A DNA stretch of 64,000 nucleotides from contig OZ026520.1 in assembly GCA_964019695.1 (NCBI GenBank), positions 19,730,130 to 19,794,129 of the forward strand, given 5' to 3'. Below are positions 8,706 to 20,700 of the stretch, piece after piece; within the stretch, counting starts at the first letter, position 1, and each line of letters starts with the position of its first letter. The stretch is from Loripinus fragilis (taxonomy: Eukaryota; Mollusca; Bivalvia; Lucinida; Lucinidae). Position numbers and translations under genes: made by a program. The notes beneath the pieces were generated by a model that was not told the DNA's origin, did no database searches, and was given only the letters and a program-made list of their open reading frames with translations.

Positions 8706-11700
8706 GTGTGTAGCATTTTCATTCAACTTTGCGCTTTTTACAAATATTTTTGAAACCCTCAATCTGCAACATTCAACATTTGATAGTGTATCTAAGAGTT
8801 CACATAAACTATTATATCATCTATAAGTAATAGGCCTACCACCCAATTTCAATAGCCCTGTCTTCTCTATTAACTTTTAATCTGTTAATGTCATTTCAAA
8901 CAATTTGGACCCAGATCAGGCTGATTTTGATTCATACTGTTTGACACTCTGAAGGTATTTCCTGAAAAGATTAAACAAACGCACAAGAACGTTTAAATTA
9001 AAACTTGAGAAACCAACAGACGACAAAAAACATGCTACATGACTGAAGCGTGCAATGGCTTTACCAGAAGCCAGCTGACCTTGATCTACACTGTTTTCAT
9101 AAGAGGGTATAGACTTTTGAAAATAAGTATGCGCACAGTGCCCTTATTAAGTCGTCAGGCTACTAGGGAATTTCGCATGCTTTTTGTCGTCTGCTGGTTG
9201 TTTTCAAAATCAACTTTTTAAAAAGATTCTTTCAGAAATACCATCAGAGTGTTAAACAGTTCGGATCCAGATCAGACCCGACGGAACGTCGCGCCTGATC
9301 TGGGTCCAAACTGTTTGCAAAGGTTATCAGCAGACGGTAGGTAAAGAGCTAAAAACAATGCCTGTCATGAAACACAAAATGTTCCGCTTTACAGAGATGG
9401 TCTTATATGTGACATTGGTACAAATGAGAAGGTAGCAGCCAGACATCCTAATCTGAGTGTTTCTGAGAAAATTGATGCTACAGGAAAATCTGTTATTCCA
9501 GGTAGGGACCTTTTAACAGATAGAAAAAAACGTTTTTCTGAGTTCAAGGTAGACAACATCTTTCTATGATATAATTTCCCTTCTTGGTTGTGACTCAGAC
9601 TGATAGCCATATCAGTTAGATAAAATATTAGAAAGAAGATTGTCAAAGTTAAGACGTTTTTATTTTTAAGAAGTTGCATTTTTGTTATATGATGAAATTA
9701 TCAGTTAGACAGGGGCCAGTCTAATAGCAAACATACTGCTCCGAGTGCATATTGTATACACCCACATGCACTCACGTAAAGAGGCTTTGTTACGACAGTT
9801 ATATTACATGGAACTTAAAACATACATGGTTTATGGCTAAATATATATGCAGGCGTTTTGTCCAATGCTTTTATCACAACCGCGAGTCTTGTATTTCTTT
9901 TCAGGATTAGTGGATGCGCATACACACCCGGTCTGGGCAGGTGACAGGGTGCACGAATTCGCCATGAAGGTATGTCAAACAAATGAATGTTGAAAAGGAT
10001 CTTTGACACCTATTGTAGGCAAATACCTATGCTTTTTAGTAAAAGTGAAAGTTTGTCAACCACCCCCTTCTTCTCAGTAAAGCTACACTGACTTGAGTAC
10101 TTTTATTTATGATAGTGAAATCAGTTTTCCATATTGAATGTTTTAGGGTGTAAAATTGTGGGTAGAACAATTAATTTTACTTTAAAATGTATAGAAACCA
10201 GAAAACATTTTATTCAATATCACCTCCATGGGTGTCAACAAAAACTTTTGCCTATATATGCTTGACCATATTCTACATATTATATGAAAGTGGCTTGCTA
10301 ACACAAGGAGAGGGGGGGTGGGGATAATATTCTGCAGCCGAAGAATTCAGGGCCTTAGCCTATGAAAAATGATTTTTATTTTACTGTATAGGGAATTAAT
10401 GAAAATAAATGAAGTTCTCTAGCATGTTCCTCCTAAATTACTTTGTATTCTGTGCTATATATTTTTTATATAAAGTACATAGCAATAGAAGTAGCTTTAA
10501 GATAGTTTATGTTTTCTTTATAAGGCAAAGGTTTACAGTGATTTTATGAAACAAAGTTTTGCAAGTCTACTGTAGTTATAATATCTATTGCCTGACAACA
10601 TTGTTCGGAGACATATGAATTATGACATTTCACCCAATCTTCCTGAATTATCGTGAAAGTACCCTTTAGATTGCACATCAACTTGTTTGAATGCAAGAAT
10701 AAAGCAGTTCCATGGTAGTCTAATGGATAACAGGCTGTCGTTGTGGGTTCGAATCTGGGCCCAAACAATCAATGTTTTTTATCATCTTTTTTCATTTATT
10801 CGTTCGTTTTTTTCTTGTTATTTCTTAATTGTGTGCATTGATACCTTGTTGTCTGGGCTGATATTTAGAAATAATTTGTACAGCTTGCAGGTGTCACCTA
10901 CATGGACGTTCATAAAGCTGGCGGAGGGATACACTTCACTGTGGAACATACACGGAATGCTAGTGAAGATGAACTGTTTCAGAGTCTTGACAATCGACTA
11001 ATGACAATGAGAAGAACTGGTATGTGAGTGCCAAACCTGTTACCCGACTAGCATACAGTGTGGGCCACCATTGGCTCGCCAGCGAAACGCCATTCAAATT
11101 CGCTGACAGGCCGATGGTGGTCCACTTTTTACTGTTTATGCGCGGATCCAGAGGGTGGAGGACAGAGAGTCGCCCCCCCCCCTCCTGGAAAATCACAAAG
11201 CTATAGGTTTTCTTAGAAAAACTGGTCCTGGACTCCTGAAAAATTACAAAGCTACCAAAGTAAGTAAGGGTGCAAAGATCAGGAATCGATACAAACAAGT
11301 ACCACACCTGACCCAGGATACCAATGGGAAAGTGACAAACTCACAGTAGACACCACAAACGAGAGCCAAGAGGTCAGCCCTTTCCCAGCAGGTGACCACA
11401 AAGCACATTTAAACAGACGTGCACAAAGACATAGCAAACATAAGACAGAACAAAACATAAAAGATCCACAAAAGAAGCACCGCCTTGGAATGGTCAGTAA
11501 AATATTTTACTGGAGGGCTTAAACCGGTTTAACGGCGCCAACCTCACCCTTAATTCAGATGTGGATCAAGACAAATAGATATTTGGTTTGCATGAAAGAC
11601 CCCTAACTTATCAATGCAGCATCTCCTTAAACATATAAATCAAGATATAACAATGAGATAAAGCAAGGATAAGGACTCAACAGTAAATTAAACTGAATAC

Positions 11701-14700
11701 CAGAGCAAAAGAAATCCAACAGGTAAACCCCGATGGGCCCGACAAACAGCCAAAGTATCGGCCCCCTACCATCTCACCAATAGATAAGTCTTTAAGTCGG
11801 AACCATTATAGAGTCTGAAGTCCGACCCACCGGCGTGCAATTAAAGAGGAAGGCAAAGTTGCCAACCGTGATTGGGTTGACTACCAAGCATGCAGTCTGT
11901 TGCAATACATTAATGTTATAGAAAATTTTTTATAATGGGACATTATTTTAATGAACTGCGCTGAAAAATTATCAGACCCAAGAATCTTCTTCAATTTATA
12001 CACCAAGTCACCATAGAAATCAGGTTCCGAAAGTCCATGGCGCAAGAGAGATTTAAGGCCAACTTGGAATTTAGAAATCAAATCATACGAGGGCTGTTCA
12101 AATATGAATGCAAGTAGCTTCATAACTTTCTTCACATATACGCTACGACAAATTGTTATACCTTTCTGGAAAGAACTATTTGTCGCCAATAAAATGGCAC
12201 CAAATATAAAGAAATACTCACTTTATTTTTCAAGTTACAGACCCTTATATAAAGGCCATTCCTGTATACTGAAGTTTTTCTGAAGCAAATTGCAATGCAC
12301 ATTTTGGTACATCTGCGATATAGTGTCATATCTTTGTAAGTTGTAGACAAAATGGCACCAAATTTTAAATGCAAGTTTAAGTAACAATCCAAAAGTTGCT
12401 TGCAGGAAAAAGTTTATATAATCCTGTTTCAATCTCGAGTAAACATGCACGTTTGTGACGTCATTAATTTTATGATAAACGTCATTTTGAGTCATCTACT
12501 GGTGATGGAATAATAAACATCACTGTGTCGTTTTCTTTGCGTTTTGCTGAAAACATGCTAAATATGTCATAAGGAAGTTTTCAAAATAATCCGTCCTCTA
12601 TTTACAGAGTCATCCCATTTTATATATATTTCAAGCATTTTTCTGCTTCTTAATGACGTGTTTACATTAATTAGAATATGTTCAATCTGTCTAGTACTCA
12701 AGACCAGGCGAGTAATTTTATTGTAAATAATGCCTATAGTTGTCAAACTTAAAGTTTACGTTCAAATTTAGAATAAAGCCGCAATGTTATGACAAAAAAA
12801 TAAGTATAAATTCTATAACCCCTTTCACTTAAGGCATTTTTTCCTAATAATAATGCTTTTCAGCGTATAAAAATTACCCACTATCCATCAATAATTTGTA
12901 GCAATGACTCAGTATGAGCGATCAACATATTGTATTTGAGTTAAAACTAGTTTAAATGTTGCTTCATGCATTTTGTTATAGATAAGTTAAACTGAAAACT
13001 GAAAGGTGATGTTTTGTTTACCATTTATTTGCAAATATAAAGAGACTTTAGTGAAAACGAGTCGTTGTAATTTAACAAAAGCATGTCGGATTTTCGCAAC
13101 TTTCACAGAATCATTATGTAAGAATATAGGGATACTTCCTTAAAAATTTCAAGAAATTTCACCTGTTTTTCGAAGAATTATACGCTCGTCTCTATCACTG
13201 GTATAATGTTCGAAGCATTGAGTTTGTTAGTATACACACGAGACCCTCATTCAAAGGCTATGACTCGATAAGTATACAATATTTTTCTTTAGGTCTGGTG
13301 CCACTTTAAAGGTGACATATAGTCCTTTATAGAAACGTTTACCATTTTGTCGTAGCATATATGTGAAGAAAGTTATGAAGCCACTTGCATTCATATTTGA
13401 ACAGCCCTCGTAGTATCGTCTATAAAATTTTGAAAATGTTTTGCGAAGTTTATGATACCGATAGCCTTGTTTAAGAAGCTTCTGAGTTAACAATTTATTG
13501 CGAGTGTTGAAGTCAGCAACATAGCTAGATGCTCTAGCAAAACGAATGAGTTGAGAGATATAGACTCCATAGGATGTAGAACGAGGAACATCCCCATCTA
13601 AAAATGGGAAATTGACAATTTCAAAATCAAAGTCGTCACGTTTATCATAAATTTTGGTAGAAACAATATCATTAGAAATTGACAAATGCAAGTCTAAAAA
13701 TGCGGCTTCGGTATCAGAGGCATTGGCTTTATTAAGTTGGAGCTCTGAAGGGTATATTGTGACCTCAAGCCAGCATTCAATGGTGGCCCATTATCAGCGG
13801 CCAGCCAAACACCATTTAAATTGCGTTTCGCTGGTGGGCCGATGATGGCACCCGTTTAGTTGTATTTGGATCCCCTCACCCCTCATCAACTAAAAAAAAA
13901 AGAATATTGTCAAAAGTTAAGTCAGACAAAACTTTCTCAAATATAGTAAGTGAGTATGATCAGGAAATACCACAATCACAAACTGCAGAAAAACCCATGG
14001 CATCGTGAGGAAGAGCCACACAACAATCACGAGACGCTAAGAAGACAAACTAAGCAAAGCAATCAGCTCTCTCTCTCTTCTCTATCAAGATGATTGCAAA
14101 ACTAGAATGGACTTAATATAAAGTAACGTACACCAAAACATAGAACAATTATAGACTCCCACAATGGGAGCAACAATCAACAACAATACAACAACAACAG
14201 AACCACCGCCTTAGAACGGACAGCAGCCTAAGCCACCAGGGGGCTTAAATGCATTTTACTGGTACCAAATCATCGCCCTTGATTCTGCTTTTGTTGAAGT
14301 ACAATGAATGTATCAACTCGCATGGAGGCATTCTAACTATTGCATCATGGAGAAACACTCTAATCTAACTAACACACCATGATGAAACAAAGAAAAAGGC
14401 TCATGACTCACAGATAGTCAGAGCTAAAGAAAACCTCAAGTTGAGCCACGGTGGACCCAGCTACAGATAAGCATCAGGCACCAACCCACCGATAAAAGCT
14501 TTACGTCAGAGCCATCATAGAGTCTGAGGCCTGACCCACCGTCGTGCAATTAAAGAGGAAACAATATCTATAAAACCGTGATTGGGTTTCAAACCTGATA
14601 CTTATCTCTGTCTGAAACATTTTGCTTATGATACACGCAGAATATAAAATTAGACCGGCTTATGATTTTTTTGTACTTATCCTATACTCTTAATATTCAT

Positions 14701-17700
14701 TTTTATATTCATGTGAAGCTATATTGTGTGGCTAGATGTCATTGTGTGAGTGAGCTGCTGAGGCTATGCTGAGACTGCGCATTTGTTTGACACAGACTCA
14801 TCTGAGCTTTCGCTACTCGCCCATACGATAAGTACGAAGCCTGCATATTTCCTACAAATCCCATGAATCCGTGTGCATCATCATTTTATTTCAAATTAAA
14901 GTTTCATAGTATTAACAAAGCTAAACAATGATGTAAATACCAATTAAAGCATATATTTAAGCCTCCTGTGATCAGGACTGACAAATATGAGTATATGATA
15001 CGTAGCTGGAGCTGATATTTGTACTGTCCGCTTAGTGGCTTGACTTATGTAATACTTATCAAAAACACACAAAAAACTCAAACTTATCCTATATAAAATC
15101 GCTAATGTAATAAGGTAAAATTAATGTATACTAAAACAGATGGTTACATACAAATTAAAGCATCTATTTAAGCGTCATTGAACAACACTCCTCTGATCAG
15201 GACTGACAAATATGGGTATATGATACGTAGCTAAAGCTGTTATTTGTAATGTCAGCTTAGTGGCTTGACTTATGTAATACTTATCAAAACACACTAAAAC
15301 CTCAAACTTATCCTATATTAAATCGCTAATGTAATGACGTATATATAATGTAAAATAAAACAAACATGAAAAATAGATGGTTATATGAGTTTCCATGTAC
15401 TCATAAACGCCTTAACAATTCTTAGCAATCATAAAAGAAGATACACTCAATGTACATACAGGTTTTTTTTCAAAAACAGCATATCTTGCTTTCTAAATAT
15501 TGCATTGAAAAATAGGACTGGAGCCGTACTATTCTGATCTTGAAGCTGAATTCATTGCCTCTGACAAGATTAATTATTCATAAAGTAACACCCATTCAGC
15601 AAAACCACTTCGATACCATACTCATGTACATAAAGATTTTGATATCAACCCTTAAAGCGCCAAGAAAAATGCATCTGAAAATGTCGTCTGTTGAAGTCGT
15701 CTGCTGCAAATAATTGCCTAATATTAAGGCGAATTTAAGTATACAAGCAAAAAGTGTGGACCCAGAACAGACTGCTCCAATAGGAGCAGTCTGATCTGGG
15801 TCCACACTGTTTGCCATTGAGACCTCTTATCATTTCAGCAGACGAGAAAAGCAGACGACACTTGTTGCGATTGGCGCTTTAAGAGTTTTAAATATGGTTC
15901 TCTTTCAGGCACAACACTGGTTGAATGTAAAAGTGGTTATGGATTGAATCTAGCAACAGAAGTAAAAATGCTGAAAGTGATAGAAAGAGCCAAACGAAAA
16001 AAGAACATTGATATATCTTCTACCTACTGTGGTGCTCATGCTGTACCAAAGTATGTTAACATTTGCCATACTGACTATTTTGGCATTGACGCGAGAAAAC
16101 CTGTCTTCGGAGATTTGCGAACAACAAAGGCGCAGACCAGCCTGCACATCCACGCAGACTGGTCAGCGCCTTTATTGTTCGCGTTTTGGAAAGTATCATA
16201 TCTAAACTTGCTCCGAGCGAAATTTCATAATTCTAACTAGTCTCTGTTGCTGAGGAGACTGGTTTGAGTGTTTTTCTCGCGTCGAGGCCCATTTTATATA
16301 CTACACGGCCCATTTTATATACTACACGGCCCATTTTATGTACTACATTCCTCCCCATTTCTCACCCTGTTAACCTTCAGTATTTTTAGTTCTTAACCCA
16401 TATAAGTCTAGCGTCCCTTTTCTAGGACATCGGCAAACAGTGCAACCAGATCAGACGCCGCACTTTGCGGCGTCAGATCAGGTTCTCACCTGTATGCTTA
16501 CAGAATGTTCTATTAAATTTGAATGAAATAATAAAAAATACCAGCCAGTATCCCTTAAAAAAGAAAAAAAAGATGGTCCAATTGACTAGAATGGGAAATT
16601 TCATTCGGCTTATATGGGTTAATATTCAAGACTAAGCTGAATGTGTTTATTCTGCTTGCGAAAGCGTAATTGCAAAGATGAACAAGGGCAGATCCAGAAA
16701 ATGCGTCAGGAGGGTGTGTGGGTGTGGGTGTGTTGGGGGGTGGGTGGGGGTCATAACAACGTTAAAATATCATCCTAGATAGAATTCTGGTAGCTAAACC
16801 CATTTAAACACAGTGGTTCTTTATTACTATTTCTCTACATTAGTGGACAGAGTGGAAAAGAATTTCTGTGTTTGAAATGATTCCCTTTGAAATCTTACAA
16901 AAAAAAACTCAACAAAGAAAACAAAAACAAGAACAGTAACCAATTTATCGTTCATTTTATAGGACTTCAGCAAAACAGTAAATAGCTGGATCAGACGCCA
17001 ATTGTTTACACAGTGTACTTTTTAAATATGAATGGAATCAGATTTTACTAGCCAACAGCCCTTAAATTCGAAATGGATTCGTCCAATTGATCTGGGTGGA
17101 AATTCCATAAGGCATAATAGGTTAGCCCTTAAAGCGCCAAGAAGAGAATGCATCTGAAAATGTCGTCTGCTGAAGTCGTCTGCTTCCATGGAATTAAGTA
17201 TAGGAGCAAACAGCGTGACCCTAGAACAGACTGCTCCAATAGGAGCAGTCTGATCTGGGTCCACACTGTTTGCCATAGAGGCTTCTTAAACATTTCAGCA
17301 GACGAGAAAAGCAGACAACTTTTGTTGTGATTGGCGCATTAAGGGTTAATAAAGAAATTGTTGTTACATTTCAGGGATAAAACAGTAGATGAGGCTACTA
17401 GTGATGTTTTAAACGTCCAACTTCCTAGATTACAAACTCTTATGAATGATGGTGAACTGAATATTGATAACATTGATGTGTTTTGTGAGAAAGGTGTTTT
17501 TAACATCGAACAGTCACGCCAAATATTGTTGGCAGGAAAAGAGCTGGGGTTAAATATCAATTTCCATGGAGATGAACTGCACCCTACACAATCAGCTGAG
17601 GTGGGTAACAGTAAGCTATGGACTTTTCTTCATTTTTTAAAGAATTGAGTTAGATACACATCCTGGGTGACCCATTAAAGCATGAAAGTCATGGAATATG

Positions 17701-20700
17701 TTAGCATACACTATTTCTTGTTGTGCATTTTTAAGAATAAAATTGTCATTGTTTTCTTACCCATCCATTTCAACATATGTTTGGGTGCTCAAAAAGAACT
17801 GTTTCATTCAGACAGAAACTACGCAGTTTATCTGGAGGCCTGAATACACAGATTGTATGTATTGACCTCCTAACCTTTTTGACTAGTACAGGTACCTTAA
17901 CAAAACTATGTTTCCAGATGAGATGTTCCTCTTGGAATCTGCATATAGAGGGACAGATTTAAAGGAACTTTAGTCTATAGAGTGCAGGGTTCAGATACAT
18001 TTCTTTAAAGTTTTTAGAAGAGTCAAATCTGTCAAGAAACGATTTTTGACGTTTTTACCCAAAACCAATGCGACCAGACTTTTCTTTTGAATAAATTAAT
18101 AAGAATGATTCGAGCTGAAAGGAGTTGGGTTGCAAGGAATTAAGTGTTCAATACCAACATTTACATTGTTCTTCTTCATTAACCAGATGGGTGCTGAGAT
18201 AGGTGCCCTGGCTATCAGTCACCTTGAGGAGATATCAGACGCTGGTATCACAGCTATGGCTAGGGCAGGTTCAGTTGGAGTAGTACTACCTACTACAGCT
18301 TACATACTGAGACTGAAGCCACCACCTGTTAGGAAGATGATAGAGGGTGGTATGGCAGTAGCACTGGGATCGGATTTCAACCCAAACGCATACTGCATGT
18401 CAATGGTAAGATATTGGGAATAGGAAATGGGGAAGGAAATCTATGAGTTCTAAGCTTCCATTGCAATCCTATTAAAGTATTGTATACATGTACATGTATA
18501 TAATATGTTTTGCATGTCAATTGGAAATAGAGAAATAAATTTTGTTTGAACCGTTGGTAAAAATATCCCAGCCAACATGCAATTTGGGGCCACTATCAGC
18601 CCGCCAGCAAAACGCCATTATCGGCCCACCAGCAAAACGCAATTTGTATGGCGTTTCGCTGGCGTGATGATAGCGGCCCATTTTTACTTGCTTGCAGGGT
18701 TCATAGTATACTTTTCGTCATATCAGAATTGACGATACAAATGATTTAAATGTACTTTTACTATATTTTGTAAAAATCATTTGACATAATGTCTAAGGAT
18801 CAGATTTGCCAAAAGAATAAATTGGTTTATTGTTCAGTTAGTTGAAATGTGTTGCACTACCTCTGTTGAAAGTAGGATCAGTCTTAGTTCTAAAGTTCAG
18901 TGCGATATCATACCAATTAAACTGACCATTAGGTGCTCAGGGTCCCAAATCTGCATCTAGAAGGATCGGTTTAAATAATGCTTACCTATGGAACTTTAAA
19001 CTATTTAGTGCACAACGCAGGCATATTTCTTTAAAGCTTGATAACTTTTACTTAGCAGATGAGGACTTATTTGAATTTTTTTTATCATAAAATATATTCT
19101 GTTTTACCAGTTCTTACTGTGTCAAGATGTTTAAGGATATCATTGTTAACATTTCAGCCAATGGTAATGCACTTGGCATGTGTAACCATGCACATGTCCA
19201 TGCCTGAAGCGCTCAATGCTGCCACAATAAACGCCGCTTATGCCTTGGGGTTAGCTGACAAACATGGCTCTATTGAAGTAGGGAAATATGCTAACATGCT
19301 GATTCTTAATGCTGACAGGTACGACCCTTTATTAACCCTTTGTATACTAATAGAATCTCCCTTCTGGTTTGATCAATAAAATTTAGATAGTCCATAGTAC
19401 ACATGTAGGGGTGTCAGTTTATAAATAAAAATATTATATTTTTTGGCCTGAAGATCTTTTTTTACGTCGACAAACAGTGTAGACCCTAATGAAATGTCGC
19501 ATTATATGACATTTTATTTGGGTCTTCACTGTTTGTAAAGGTTCCCATTAAGGGGTTCCCGCTGAAGATTGATTAAAATGAGCCAACTAGAACAGACCAT
19601 TTGCTATATGCAGTTTGATCAGTGCCTTTGTTATTTTCTGGGTAGAAAAGGTATAACAAAAAGGTGGCTGCAAGCAAGGCTTTCAGTATACTCCTGCAGA
19701 ATTACATGTCTCATTAAATTCGCCCAAAATAAAAAAAGCCAGCATAAGACTACATAAGGTTAAAGATACACAATGACAAGGAACTGCTTCAATCAAAAAA
19801 TAATAGCCAACAAGATATACATTTCAATAAAAATCAGCGCCGAACCTCTTTATTGTATTTCAACATCTGTTACATACTTAAAAAGTATTCAAAGGAAACA
19901 TTGAAATAGCTCTTAGGAGTCGATTTTCACATAGTGTACACTGTTAACTGTCGTTTTGTATATGCAATGGTTCTAATTGGGTTGATTAGAATGCTGTTAA
20001 TTTATAACAAGAGTAACCATGGGCCCTAAATCGATCTCTTGAGCTCTTGTCACAAGGAGAGGATGTAAACCATAAAATATACATCCCGATTCTCAAACAA
20101 CTCAGTCCATCTTGGGTATTACTCAGACCATAAACAAAGACTACCAATAAACTAAGTTCAAAATAACCTTTTCTGCACTATTTCAATGTCTGACCTATCA
20201 GGGGTGTGCAAAAGGTTAAACTTGCATAATGTTTATACAAATCTGTCCCTTTTATTTGATATGTAACAGGACCTATTTCAGGAAATAAAGTTTTGACCTT
20301 CTGACCCCATCTGGGGTCCGTGGGTGTATAAAAGGGCAGAGTAATTGCTTGCATTGTGTTCTCCGCTACATTCGCCTTTAATTTGACATGAAACATGACT
20401 ACTTACAGAAAGAAAAATGACCTTTTTACCCCCGGGGGTCAAGGGTGTGTGTAAGGGCAAAACATTTGCTTGTATGTAATTTTATTCTTCATTCCTTTTT
20501 AATTTGATATGCAAAATGCCCATATTCTGAAAAAAACTACATGTAAGCCTATGTGACCCCAGGCAGGCCCATTTTTGGCCACAGGGGTATAATTTGAACA
20601 AACTTGGAAGTGGTTCACTAGGTGATGCTACATACCATTATATCAAGGCTGTAGTCCTTGTCGTTTTAGACAAGATTTTATCAGGGTTTCCCTTATATTT

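Noticed and set aside
12156..12495. Transposase within the mariner-like element
   Set aside because: The two overlapping frames (78 and 86 codons) show no DDD/E or helix-turn-helix resemblance.
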